A stretch of DNA of 64,000 bases. It comes from an uncultured Muribaculaceae bacterium. GTDB taxonomy: Bacteria > Bacteroidota > Bacteroidia > Bacteroidales > Muribaculaceae. Shown here one piece after another: positions 33,873 to 42,680 of the stretch. Location: contig CAUBJF010000001.1 of assembly GCA_958436175.1 (NCBI GenBank), forward strand, positions 248,001 to 312,000, in the 5' to 3' direction. Position 1 is the first letter of the stretch; each line of letters starts with the position of its first letter. The notes under the pieces are model-generated. The model did no database searches and had not been told where the DNA came from. It saw only the letters and a list, made by a program, of their open reading frames with translations. Made by a program: the position numbers and the translations under genes.

Positions 33873-36072
33873 TCTTTACGCCTTTGACTGTCGATATTTT
33901 CTTTATCAGTTGATTAAGTGTCGTATTGTCGTTGACTCCCACGATGAGAGTGCCGTTGAACAGGCCGTCGTGAGATTCAATCGATATGCCACGCAAAGAT
34001 ACGGAATTTTCTTTATTTATTATAGAAGTAATGTTGGTAACGATTCCAATGTCATCCTTGCCGACCACGCGTATCGTAGCAGGGAGCTGCGAACCGGCTT
34101 TGCCGCTCCAGCGCACACGGATGAGGCGGTAGGGATAGCGGTCGCGTATATGGCGCGCATTGGGACAGTCGCTGCGGTGTATCTTGATAACGCCTTCGGC
34201 AGAGATGAAACCGAACACTTCGTCGCCATAAATCGGGCTGCAGCATCGCGCAAGACGATAATTGATGCCCTTGATATTCTCGCCTATCACCACGACATCG
34301 TTACCGCTGTCGGAAGTGACTTCCTCATCCGCAGGAGAGGACAGGACAAACTCGCTCGCCGAGACATTCTCGCCTCCGGCATCAGCCTTGGCCTGACGTT
34401 CGGACTCGGCGACATAAGCGTCGACAAGCTCATTGATATCCATCTCGCCGCTGCCGACAAGGCTGAAAAAAGCAGTACTGTCCTTATGCCCCAGACGGGC
34501 GATTGTACGCGACATGCAGGCCTCGTCGAGTTCTATCTTGCGGTTTGCAAAACGACGCTGAACCAATTCCTTACCTATTTCGGCAGCCTTATTCTCATTC
34601 TCCTTAAGGACAGCGCGTATTTTATTGCGTGCCTTCGTCGTCACGACCCACGACAGCCAGTCACGGTTGGGTTCCTGCCGCTGGGATGTGAGAATCTCGA
34701 CTGTGTCGCCGCTGGCAAGGCGGTAATTTATCTTACGGTGCTGTCCATTGACACGTCCTCCGACGCAATGGATGCCGATACCCGTGTGGATATTGAATGC
34801 GAAATCGAGAATCGTGGCTCCCTGTGGAAGCTTGTAAAGATCCCCCTTGGGTGTGAAGACGAAAACTTCATGAGAATAGATATCCATTTTGAAGTTGCGC
34901 ATCAGCTCCATGGGGCCTGTCTGAGCAGTCTCGAGGATGTCGCGTATATTGTTCATCCATGCGTCCAGGCCGCCCTCGCTTTTAATGCCTTTATAGCGCC
35001 AGTGTGCAGCAAGGCCTTTCTCGGCGATGAGATCCATGCGTTTGGTGCGTATCTGCACCTCGACCCAGCGTTCCTCCGGGCCATAGACGGTGATATGAAG
35101 CGATTCGTAGCCGTTGCTCTTGGGGATGCTCAGCCAGTCCTTCAGTCGACCCGGATTCGGGCGATACATGTCGGTGACGATAGAATATGCCAGCCAACAT
35201 TCGGGCTTCTCGCGCTCGACGGGACAGTCTATGACAATACGTATAGCGAAGAGGTCGAAGATGTCTTCGACCGTATTGTGCTGCTTCTTCATCTTATTCC
35301 AGATGGAATAGATGGACTTCGTGCGGCCTTTGATTTCGAATTTAAGACCTTCTTCCTCAAGTTTTTTCTTGACCGGGGCTATAAACTCGGCGATATAGGC
35401 ATCGCGCTTGGCCTTGGTCTCGTTGAGCTGCCGGGCTATGCGCGTATATACTTCCCGGTTGCTGTATTTGAGCGACATATCCTCAAGTTCGCTCTTGATA
35501 GCATAAAGGCCAAGACGATGAGCCAGAGGAGCATATAGATAGTTGGCTTCGTAGGCAGTTTCGCGCACGAAGTTTTCGGACGGGTGATGGTTGATTTTCC
35601 TCATCAGCACGAGACGGTCGACTATCATTATGATAATCACACGAATGTCCTCGGCGAAAGTGAGGAGGAGCTTCCTGAAGTTGTCGCTTTCGACAGAGGC
35701 GCTACGGCGATACAGCTCAGTGACTTTGTCAAGGCCTCGCACGAGTTTCGCTATGTCGGCACCATAGTTTTTCCCGATATCCTCGATGCTGAGAGCCCCG
35801 GAATGAGACAATGGAGAAAGAACAATGGCGAGAGCCATATTGCGGTCGGGACTGACACTGCGGCACAGCTCCGAAGCCGTCGCTATGCCGCCTATAAGTG
35901 GGTTGATGCCGAAACGGTCGCGCGACGGGGTATGCTCCTGCAAGGCGTTTTCATAGCAGCGACGCACAGACGCGACATCGCCGCGATGCAACTGATCGCC
36001 CAGCAAATGGCCAAGCTCCCTGATGGCTCCGGGAAGCATATGCTTCTCTTCTTTAGTGAAAAAAACTTCCAT
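33853..36072 (-). CDS. relA: RelA/SpoT-family (p)ppGpp synthetase with degenerate hydrolase domain
   Basis: 739 residues with the long Rel layout: pseudo-HD domain (~40-190), synthetase (EIKGRTKSIYSIWNKM, SNGYESLHITVYGP, VEVQIRTKRMD), TGS (VFTPKGDLYKLPQGATILDF), a His/Cys-containing helical region (YRLARCCSPIYGDEVFGFI) and a C-terminal ACT/RRM domain (IRVVGKDDIGIVTNI). In the hydrolase domain the usual IHP and LLHD motifs read INP (57) and VLSPL (S86-P87), so three metal-site residues are lost while the later DRL Asp remains. It is therefore probably a synthetase without (p)ppGpp hydrolysis, like E. coli RelA. Confidence 0.92.
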   Translation of the reverse strand: MEVFFTKEEKHMLPGAIRELGHLLGDQLHRGDVASVRRCYENALQEHTPSRDRFGINPLIGGIATASELCRSVSPDRNMALAIVLSPLSHSGALSIEDIGKNYGADIAKLVRGLDKVTELYRRSASVESDNFRKLLLTFAEDIRVIIIMIVDRLVLMRKINHHPSENFVRETAYEANYLYAPLAHRLGLYAIKSELEDMSLKYSNREVYTRIARQLNETKAKRDAYIAEFIAPVKKKLEEEGLKFEIKGRTKSIYSIWNKMKKQHNTVEDIFDLFAIRIVIDCPVEREKPECWLAYSIVTDMYRPNPGRLKDWLSIPKSNGYESLHITVYGPEERWVEVQIRTKRMDLIAEKGLAAHWRYKGIKSEGGLDAWMNNIRDILETAQTGPMELMRNFKMDIYSHEVFVFTPKGDLYKLPQGATILDFAFNIHTGIGIHCVGGRVNGQHRKINYRLASGDTVEILTSQRQEPNRDWLSWVVTTKARNKIRAVLKENENKAAEIGKELVQRRFANRKIELDEACMSRTIARLGHKDSTAFFSLVGSGEMDINELVDAYVAESERQAKADAGGENVSASEFVLSSPADEEVTSDSGNDVVVIGENIKGINYRLARCCSPIYGDEVFGFISAEGVIKIHRSDCPNARHIRDRYPYRLIRVRWSGKAGSQLPATIRVVGKDDIGIVTNITSIINKENSVSLRGISIESHDGLFNGTLIVGVNDNTTLNQLIKKISTVKGVKNVQRSK

Positions 36073-36101
36073 AAGCTATATGTACACTGGAAACGACAAC
36101 T

Positions 36102-36135
36102 CAAAATTACAAAAAATACCCGATATCGCGCCAAA
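36102..36135 (-). promoter_or_regulatory. Likely promoter of the relA-like gene
   Basis: On the minus strand TTTG (36135-36132), 22 bases, TAATTTTG (36109-36102). The -7 box is exact and the spacer is slightly long. Confidence 0.55.
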
Positions 36136-36152
36136 AACACTCACTGGAGATT

Positions 36153-37058
36153 TTATTTCAAGGGATTCTGTACCGGAAATTCTAAAGTACCGTCGCTCAT
36201 AGCCTTGTCGAAGAGTTCCTGTCGCAGCTGGCGGTCATAGTCGGCACGGACTCTGTTTAGGAGGCGTTCTCGGACCAACGGTTCGGCTGCCTCATATGGC
36301 ATGACCGATCCGACCGGCAGATATTCATGGACAGAAAGGAGATAGACGAATCCGTCGTGATGAATGTCTATATGGCCTTTGTTACGGAAAGTAGCATCAT
36401 AGCCATCAAGGTCCTTAGGTATACGTGTTTCAATCTGTTCCAGATCAACCCAGCGGTCGAGAAAATAATCATAATGCAGAGCCGAGTTCAGTGCCGCTTT
36501 CTCGAGACGGTCCATATCCGCCGATCGTTCCGAGACATATAATCGCCTGAGCAGGGACAGCTGTGGCGAATCGTCGGGAATCTTGAGGTAGACACCTTTC
36601 AAAAGAGGACGCTCAAGCTTGAAATCCTCAGGATGGTGCTCGTAGAATGCCTTCAGGGAATCGTCGGACATTATTCCGCCTGGTGCCTGCCGAGCCATTT
36701 CCGTACGGTAGCGCGTCATGATAAGTTCCACACGATAGTCTTCGACGAGCTTGTTGATTTCATCCATATCCACCTGCCCGGACGCCACATCGACAAGAAG
36801 ACGGTTGTCGATCCAGGAACGAATGAATGTCTTTGCAAAAGAAGTGCTGTCGGCTGCCGAAAGACCTCCCGGTAGTGCTTTCTGGACATCGCCCCGGGTG
36901 AGATACCGGCCGTCGACAGCAACGAGGGTATCGGTCGGCATATCCGATTCGGACTTCTTACTGCACGAATATAAAGCAAGAAAAGCCGCCGTCATAAAAA
37001 ATATGACGACAGCTTTAAGCGATATTTTCGGATCCGTAGCCCCGATGTTTCCTTTCAT
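36153..37058 (-). CDS. SurA/PrsA-like peptidylprolyl isomerase-family lipoprotein
   Basis: 301 residues with a lipoprotein-type signal ending LYSCSKKS. VAVDGRYLTRGDVQKAL is a SurA N-domain-like start, and the helical segment DNRLLVDVASGQVDMDEINK follows. A parvulin catalytic core is not clearly visible, so this may be a chaperone without isomerase activity. ATGA overlap with the PpiC gene upstream places it in a periplasmic outer-membrane-protein folding unit. Confidence 0.65.
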   Translation of the reverse strand: MKGNIGATDPKISLKAVVIFFMTAAFLALYSCSKKSESDMPTDTLVAVDGRYLTRGDVQKALPGGLSAADSTSFAKTFIRSWIDNRLLVDVASGQVDMDEINKLVEDYRVELIMTRYRTEMARQAPGGIMSDDSLKAFYEHHPEDFKLERPLLKGVYLKIPDDSPQLSLLRRLYVSERSADMDRLEKAALNSALHYDYFLDRWVDLEQIETRIPKDLDGYDATFRNKGHIDIHHDGFVYLLSVHEYLPVGSVMPYEAAEPLVRERLLNRVRADYDRQLRQELFDKAMSDGTLEFPVQNPLK

Positions 37059-38995
37059 TGCTTCTTGAGCTTTTCAAATACTTTCTTGTTCAATTTTACT
37101 TTGTGCCTCTTGTGGAGGTCCTCAACCCACTGACGATCCAGTTCTCCCTGATAGTCCGTCAAGGCCGTCCCCTTTACGTCGGAAGCTTCCTCGGGAGCTC
37201 TTATCACCCTGTTACGAATCGCTTTATAGACCTTCCAGTGCGACTTAGCGTCAGCTGCCGGCTTCTCGGCTCCAAAACCAAGATAGTCTGTGATGGCGTT
37301 CTCGCCTTTTGCCGCTATGACACGGTCGACCTTAACACCCTTGGGGAACTTGGTCCTGACAGCATCGGGAAGCTTGTAGTCGGGAGTGTCTGCGAGACTT
37401 TCGGCATATGCGCAAGCTGCATCAAGCAGGCTGTCGCCGGTTGCGAATATCACAATTGCCTTGAACTTGGGCTCATCCCATGCATATTTGGCAGCGTTGG
37501 CTTTGAAATAGTTCTCGAGACCTTCACGGTCCTTGCTGGCCTTTTCCCATACGTTGGCATTGGAGATATCATACAGCAGGATACCGTCGCGATACTCACC
37601 TACGAGATTACGGTAGTTGGGGTTGTTTGCCAACAGACCATCCTGAGCATAAGAAATCAGGAGGTTATCATAAGTCTTACGAGTAGCTTCATCGATAGCG
37701 GCGGCAGCTCTTGCCGGAGACATCTTGGCCACCGAGAAACGGTCGAGGCCGGGAGTTGCCAATATGGTGCTGAACGAAAAATTGCCGTCGGCGGAGCTTA
37801 TGACTGGAGTGCTATTGTTTCGGATGCGGGCATAGACAGCGCTGTCGCAAGCCTTAGGGCTGCTCATAATCTCATTGCGCATCCAAGCGATGATGTCTTC
37901 GTCGATGACGACATTGTGGTCACGTGCCACGCTGTCGAGGACCACGCGTCTGGGCATATCGCTGCGACTGTCATTCGCCATAGCTGCTACAATGGCCGGA
38001 CGAATAGCGTCGATGCCAGGTACGTCGCGATGACCTACTTTACGGACGATATGATATCCGAAAGGCGACAGGAAGGGCTCCGAAATTACTCCGTCAGGAA
38101 GTGCGAATGCTACTGAATCGAAAGGTTCCACCATGGCGCCACGACCGAACCAACCGAGACTCCCCCCCCGACGTGCCGAACCAGGATCTTCGGAATAACG
38201 GCTTGCAAGATCGGCAAAATCGCCTCCGGCCACAAGGACAGCATAGATAGAGTCGGCGGTCTCTTTTTTTGCGGCTATCTGTTCGGTGCTGAGACGCTGC
38301 GTCATCAGAAGGATATGGTCGGCACTGACTTCTCCCTGAGCCGGACGTCGCGAATCCGTACGGATGATGTGATATCCCACCCCGGAATTGACAACAGGGG
38401 AAATCTCGCCAACAGGCAGAGAATAAGCGGCCTGTTCGAAAGACCATGGGAAACGCCCTGGGACAACATAGCCCATTTTACCTCCATTGCCGGAACTTCC
38501 GCGGTCGACAGAATAGCGAGCCGCCGCATCACTGAAACTTAAAGTACCGTTGAGAATTGCCGTACGTATGGAATCGAGCCGGACTTCATTGCCAGGCTGG
38601 ACAGGAAGCATGATATGGCTCGCCGTAAGATCTTCGAGATAGTGCGTATAGGCAAGCTGGACAAGCGAGTCCTCCACCGACTTGTCGGACAGGAACGGCA
38701 CGGCAAGTTCGGAACAGAACTGATTGAACTCGGACACAAACTCGGGACGCTGGTCAAGCTTCTCCTGCTCGGCTTCTGCAACCTTCAGCTTATAATTGAT
38801 GAACATCTGGAGATATTCGTCGATGGTCTGGGGCTGTACCTGCTGGGCCTTGTTCTTGTTATACAGATATTCGAACTCGCTGACATGGATGTCCTTTCCG
38901 TCGATTGTCATCAGGACAGGATTTTTGTCGGCGGCACAGGCGGCAATTGCTGTGGCAAAGGCTACAAGAGCCGTACATAGCATCTTTTTATTCAT
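37055..38995 (-). CDS. Peptidylprolyl isomerase with two parvulin (PpiC) domains, SurA-like
   Basis: 646 residues. Signal peptide (ALVAFATAIAACA; possibly a lipoprotein), a SurA-like N-domain (VLMTIDGKDIHVSEFEYLY), then two parvulin domains: ASHIMLPVQPG to GVGYHIIRTDSR (~125-215) and ADHILLMTQRL to PFGYHIVRKVG (~220-325). A third, less conserved region extends to the C-terminus. It is expected to aid folding of outer-membrane proteins in the periplasm. Followed immediately by a second SurA-like protein. Confidence 0.88.
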   Translation of the reverse strand: MNKKMLCTALVAFATAIAACAADKNPVLMTIDGKDIHVSEFEYLYNKNKAQQVQPQTIDEYLQMFINYKLKVAEAEQEKLDQRPEFVSEFNQFCSELAVPFLSDKSVEDSLVQLAYTHYLEDLTASHIMLPVQPGNEVRLDSIRTAILNGTLSFSDAAARYSVDRGSSGNGGKMGYVVPGRFPWSFEQAAYSLPVGEISPVVNSGVGYHIIRTDSRRPAQGEVSADHILLMTQRLSTEQIAAKKETADSIYAVLVAGGDFADLASRYSEDPGSARRGGSLGWFGRGAMVEPFDSVAFALPDGVISEPFLSPFGYHIVRKVGHRDVPGIDAIRPAIVAAMANDSRSDMPRRVVLDSVARDHNVVIDEDIIAWMRNEIMSSPKACDSAVYARIRNNSTPVISSADGNFSFSTILATPGLDRFSVAKMSPARAAAAIDEATRKTYDNLLISYAQDGLLANNPNYRNLVGEYRDGILLYDISNANVWEKASKDREGLENYFKANAAKYAWDEPKFKAIVIFATGDSLLDAACAYAESLADTPDYKLPDAVRTKFPKGVKVDRVIAAKGENAITDYLGFGAEKPAADAKSHWKVYKAIRNRVIRAPEEASDVKGTALTDYQGELDRQWVEDLHKRHKVKLNKKVFEKLKKQ

Positions 38996-39027
38996 CGTTC
39001 GTTGTCGATGTTTGGTTTAGAATCAAA

Positions 39028-39058
39028 TGGCGGCGCAGTCTGTGGTACTGCGCCGCCA
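39028..39058 (-). terminator. Hairpin terminator after guaB
   Basis: Perfect 12-base stem TGGCGGCGCAGT (39028-39039) with its complement at 39047-39058, seven-base loop. The tract beyond it on the minus strand is only modestly T-rich (TTTGATTCT). Lies about 55 bases past the guaB stop. Confidence 0.7.
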
Positions 39059-39111
39059 CTGATATAATAACGTAGGCTTGGCCGTATTATTGCCTATGTC
39101 GTGATGTCGGT

Positions 39112-40590
39112 TTACTGACCTGCCGCGCTATAGTTGGGAGCCTCGCTGGTGATGGCTACATCGTGGGGATGGCTTTCTGCAACACCGGCGTTGGTAATAC
39201 GGGTGAAGCGTGCATGGTGCAGAGCCTCGATATTGGGGGCCCCACAGTAGCCCATGCCGGAGCGGAGACCGCCAAGCATCTGGTAGACAACCTCGTAGAG
39301 AGAACCCTTATACGGTACTCGCGCTGCGATGCCTTCGGGCACAAGTTTCTTGACATCGGTCTCACCGGCCTGGAAGTAACGGTCCTTCGAACCTTTTTCC
39401 ATAGCCTCGAGAGATCCCATGCCACGGTATGCCTTGTACTTTCGGCCATTATAGATGATTGTAGCGCCGGGACTTTCCTCGACACCGGCGAGCATACCGC
39501 CGAGCATCACCGCATTGCCACCGGCTGCAAGAGCCTTGACGATATCACCGGAATAACGGATGCCGCCGTCGGCGATTACAGGTACTCCTGTGCCTTCGAG
39601 TGCCTTGGCTACGTCATAGACGGCTGACAGCTGTGGAACGCCGACACCGGCGATAATGCGCGTGGTACAGATAGAGCCCGGGCCGATACCGACTTTCACG
39701 CCGTCGGCACCGTTCTCGACGAGGTAGCGGGCTGCGTCACCGGTTGCAATGTTTCCGACAACGACATCGATATGGGGATATTTTTCCTTGACAGCACGGA
39801 GAACGCCTACTACACCCTTGGAATGGCCGTGGGCTGTATCGATGACGATTGCATCGACTCCGGCCGCCACGAGGGCATCGACACGCTCCATCGAATCGTT
39901 TGTAACGCCGACACCGGCAGCTACACGCAGACGGCCAAGAGAATCTTTGCAGGCATTAGGCTTGTCCTTGGCCTTGGTGATATCCTTATATGTAACAAGG
40001 CCGACGAGTTTGCCGTTAGGATCGACAACAGGCAGCTTTTCAATCTTATGCGACTGGAGGATATCGGCAGCTTCCTCGAGAGAGGTAGCCTGGGATGTGG
40101 TGACGAGGTTTTCGGATGTCATCACCTCGTCGATGAGACGGTTCTGGTCGCGTTCGAAGCGAAGGTCACGGTTGGTGACGATACCGACAAGATAACCTTT
40201 TTCATCAACAACAGGAATACCGCCGATATGGTATTCCTTCATCATGCGGAGAGCCTCGGCCACTGTCGAACCGCGCTGGATGGTGACAGGGTCGTATATC
40301 ATGCCGTTTTCAGCACGCTTAACGGCATGTACCTGGCGCGCCTGCTCGGCAATCGACATGTTTTTGTGGATTACACCGATACCGCCTTCGCGGGCAATGG
40401 CTATTGCCAGCTGCGACTCCGTGACAGTATCCATAGCGGCCGAAACAATCGGCACATTGAGAGTTATATTACGGGAAAAACGTGTTTTAAGGTCTACTTC
40501 TCGGGGAAGTACCTCAGAATAAGCCGGAATAAGGAGGACATCATCGAATGTGAGACCATCCATCTTCACTCTGTCTGCAATAAACGACAT
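39112..40590 (-). CDS. guaB: Inosine-5'-monophosphate dehydrogenase
   Basis: 492 residues. N-terminal barrel start (GLTFDDVLLIPAYSEVLPRE), a pair of CBS domains inserted at residues ~95-210 (GGIPVVDEKGYLVGIVTNRD, KLPVVDPNGKLVGLVTYKD), catalytic loop GIGPGSICTTRI, flap YRGMGSLEAM and C-terminal GMGYCGA. It oxidises IMP to XMP, the first committed step of GMP synthesis. It stands alone behind its own promoter and ends at its own terminator. Confidence 0.97.
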   Translation of the reverse strand: MSFIADRVKMDGLTFDDVLLIPAYSEVLPREVDLKTRFSRNITLNVPIVSAAMDTVTESQLAIAIAREGGIGVIHKNMSIAEQARQVHAVKRAENGMIYDPVTIQRGSTVAEALRMMKEYHIGGIPVVDEKGYLVGIVTNRDLRFERDQNRLIDEVMTSENLVTTSQATSLEEAADILQSHKIEKLPVVDPNGKLVGLVTYKDITKAKDKPNACKDSLGRLRVAAGVGVTNDSMERVDALVAAGVDAIVIDTAHGHSKGVVGVLRAVKEKYPHIDVVVGNIATGDAARYLVENGADGVKVGIGPGSICTTRIIAGVGVPQLSAVYDVAKALEGTGVPVIADGGIRYSGDIVKALAAGGNAVMLGGMLAGVEESPGATIIYNGRKYKAYRGMGSLEAMEKGSKDRYFQAGETDVKKLVPEGIAARVPYKGSLYEVVYQMLGGLRSGMGYCGAPNIEALHHARFTRITNAGVAESHPHDVAITSEAPNYSAAGQ

Positions 40591-40620
40591 ACAGTATTAT
40601 CTTATGAATTTTATTGCACG

Positions 40621-40652
40621 CAAAATTACGAAATTTTTCTCTTCCCCACAAA
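40621..40652 (-). promoter_or_regulatory. guaB promoter
   Basis: Minus strand TTTG (40652-40649), 20 bases, TAATTTTG (40628-40621); exact consensus, about 30 bases before the guaB ATG. Confidence 0.72.
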
Positions 40653-40733
40653 AAAAACTGTCTCCACGAATGGGCTGCCAACCAATTTCATATCATCCCG
40701 ATAAAACGTCGCTCCAAGGCTTTTACTTCAGCC

Positions 40734-40764
40734 CTTGCATTTTAAAAGAATAGCATTATCTTTG
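40734..40764 (+). promoter_or_regulatory. Promoter of the lipoprotein pair
   Basis: CTTG (40734-40737; three of four -33 bases), 19 bases, TATCTTTG (40757-40764). The ATG at 40810 follows by 45 bases, which supports it over the earlier in-frame codon at 40780. Confidence 0.6.
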
Positions 40765-40809
40765 CACTTCGATTTATAATTGGTTACTCAACAAAGACAA
40801 AGGTTTTAT

Positions 40810-42036
40810 ATGAAACTCAAATATTATTTGCTCCCATTCTTGCTACTTGCAGGACTATTCGTTACTGCCTGTGACAAGGATGAGATTGTACGCCCTCCTA
40901 TAGAATGGTCCTGGGCAGTCCTGACTCCCGAAAGTGTACAATATGAAGGCGGCGGTGTCGGTTGGTCGACCTCGGTCTATTTCAAAGCCAACGGCAAGGA
41001 AGGAGATGTAGTGATTACCTGCAATAACTACAGCAGCCTCAGCTTCAGCGATATAGAGTCCGACAACTATGATTGCGGCTGGGCAAGCATCAGGATTGAA
41101 GGAAACAAGGTATATATCCACTTCCCCTATATGGCTTCCGACAAAGAGGAGGCATTTGAAAAAATCTCTATAACAGCTCAGGACGGGGAAAAAACTGCCC
41201 TCGGGTTCATCGGCTTGACGAGGACTTTCGAATCAGGAGAACGACCCGGAACGGGAGATGTACCCGAAGAAGCCAGGTTCAAATTGATCCGGTCCGGATT
41301 CACACCCTTTATGCAGCTCGACAGTCCGCTGCCAGCACCGCTCGACCTCCTTACATTCCGTATCACGGATATACACGACAATTACAGTCCCGTCGAGATG
41401 CCTGAATTTACTCAGTACTATGACTCAATCGTCTGGTGCGCCGACGATTTTCCACTGACACTCAGGGTATTCGAAAAGGATGTGACCTCGGTGACCACCG
41501 AGCATCATCTTACCTCCCAATGGTCTTCGCACTTCTTCCGCTGCGGCACAGTTAAGACTCGTCTCAAAGGCTACAGCCAAGGCGAAGTCAAATACGAATC
41601 TTCTCTCGACGTGAACCTGTACGAGCGCGATTTCTTATGCATCGAATGGGGTCCGGTAGTATTGCTGAATCCAAAGAACCTGACAACCTACTGCCTCCTG
41701 GATACAACCTATGAATATCAGGTCAACGACATCCTCGCCATCGGCGAAGACCCGTATTCCGATATCATCCCCGTCAATAATAAGCTTTTGCCCCATGCCG
41801 ACTTTATGACGGATGCCCGGAAAGCCATCAAGACACTGATGGAAACGAACATCGGCATCGGGCAGCCGGGCAAAGGAAAGGAACATCTGTTCAAATGCCT
41901 CCCCGAAAAGAATACAGAAGCCGAATTATATTGGGAGAACAACAGCTCCCGCATCATTATGCTGCATCAAATCCCCGGCGAAGAGGACGATCCGATGCAG
42001 GAGAAGTATTACCTACATATCGAGCCTAAACGATGA
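40810..42036 (+). CDS. Lipoprotein of unknown function, BACON/Ig-like N-terminus
   Basis: 408 residues from the ATG at 40810, which gives a clear lipoprotein signal (LLPFLLLAGLFVTAC). Residues ~30-130 look like an Ig/BACON-type beta domain (VQYEGGGVGWSTSVYFKA, EEAFEKISITAQDGEKTAL). The remainder is unfamiliar, with several aromatic-rich strands. Probably exposed on the outer membrane. ATGA overlap with the next small lipoprotein gene shows an operon. Function not recognised. Confidence 0.7.
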   Translation: MKLKYYLLPFLLLAGLFVTACDKDEIVRPPIEWSWAVLTPESVQYEGGGVGWSTSVYFKANGKEGDVVITCNNYSSLSFSDIESDNYDCGWASIRIEGNKVYIHFPYMASDKEEAFEKISITAQDGEKTALGFIGLTRTFESGERPGTGDVPEEARFKLIRSGFTPFMQLDSPLPAPLDLLTFRITDIHDNYSPVEMPEFTQYYDSIVWCADDFPLTLRVFEKDVTSVTTEHHLTSQWSSHFFRCGTVKTRLKGYSQGEVKYESSLDVNLYERDFLCIEWGPVVLLNPKNLTTYCLLDTTYEYQVNDILAIGEDPYSDIIPVNNKLLPHADFMTDARKAIKTLMETNIGIGQPGKGKEHLFKCLPEKNTEAELYWENNSSRIIMLHQIPGEEDDPMQEKYYLHIEPKR

Positions 42037-42497
42037 ACAAAACAATAGCCACCATTCTGTTTATCATCAGCATTATAGCCACATCCTGCACGACTTCTAA
42101 AAGTACGGTGTCGAGGAATATCGACCTGTCGAAATATGAGTATGCCTCTATAATCAACAACGACACATACCATATTCCGGCAGAACTGATGGAGTATGAG
42201 ATACAGCTTTTCGACGCAGTCGAGAATTCACACCTTAAGCTTGTCAGCGATGCGCGAATCTACGACCTGACACCCTCTCAGCAGGAAAAGCTCCTGCTGG
42301 TCAAATACGGCGTGAATGTCCAGCCCGAAGAGACCGTCGTGACAGTCAACTTCATAGACTATCTGACGGGGCGGCCCGTGGCATCCTGCCGTGGAGCATA
42401 CTCTTCGCTCAGCATTGCCGGAGCATCACATGACATCCAGGGCGCTATCAAGCGCGTCGCCAACCAAATCTCCGAAACCTTCCGGACAAGAAACTAA
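42033..42497 (+). CDS. Small lipoprotein of unknown function
   Basis: 154 residues, signal MNKTIATILFIISIIATSC. The mature part has a possible assembly-factor-like pattern with alternating strands (ETVVTVNFIDYLTGRPVASC) and a C-terminal amphipathic helix (GAIKRVANQISETF). Its final bases overlap, tail to tail, the small membrane protein gene of the RiPP island by four bases. Function not recognised. Confidence 0.68.
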   Translation: MNKTIATILFIISIIATSCTTSKSTVSRNIDLSKYEYASIINNDTYHIPAELMEYEIQLFDAVENSHLKLVSDARIYDLTPSQQEKLLLVKYGVNVQPEETVVTVNFIDYLTGRPVASCRGAYSSLSIAGASHDIQGAIKRVANQISETFRTRN

Positions 42498-42679
42498 AGG
42501 ATGCAACCCGAGCCTTGAGGCAAAAGCACCAGAACAAAGAAGAGAACCAAAGCAATACATATTACCGTCAGGACGAGAATACCGGCGCGAAGAAGTCCCC
42601 GAGGAAGATCACCTGTAATTTTCCGCATCTTTTCGGAATGCCCGTCCATGGCAGTATTCGCTTTATCTTTCTTTTCCAT
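42494..42679 (-). CDS. 61-residue membrane protein, possible truncated HlyD adaptor
   Basis: Start ATG at 42679, one base after the exporter stop; the longer frame is inside the exporter gene. A polar N-terminus with MRKITGDLPRGLLRAG leads into one membrane helix (ILVLTVICIALVLFFVLVLL), then ends after nine residues. This matches, as I recall, the cytoplasmic tail plus helix of HlyD-type adaptors that usually follow C39 ABC exporters in Bacteroidales, but the whole periplasmic hairpin and barrel are missing. Either it is a relic of a truncated adaptor or a true small partner of the exporter. The stop overlaps the convergent lipoprotein gene. Confidence 0.6.
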   Translation of the reverse strand: MEKKDKANTAMDGHSEKMRKITGDLPRGLLRAGILVLTVICIALVLFFVLVLLPQGSGCIL

Positions 42680-42680
42680 T

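Noticed and set aside
33805..35538. 577-codon frame on the plus strand opposite the relA-like gene
   Set aside because: Fully antisense to a gene with clear Rel domains; codon phase of that gene explains the openness, and no domain or start signal is visible.
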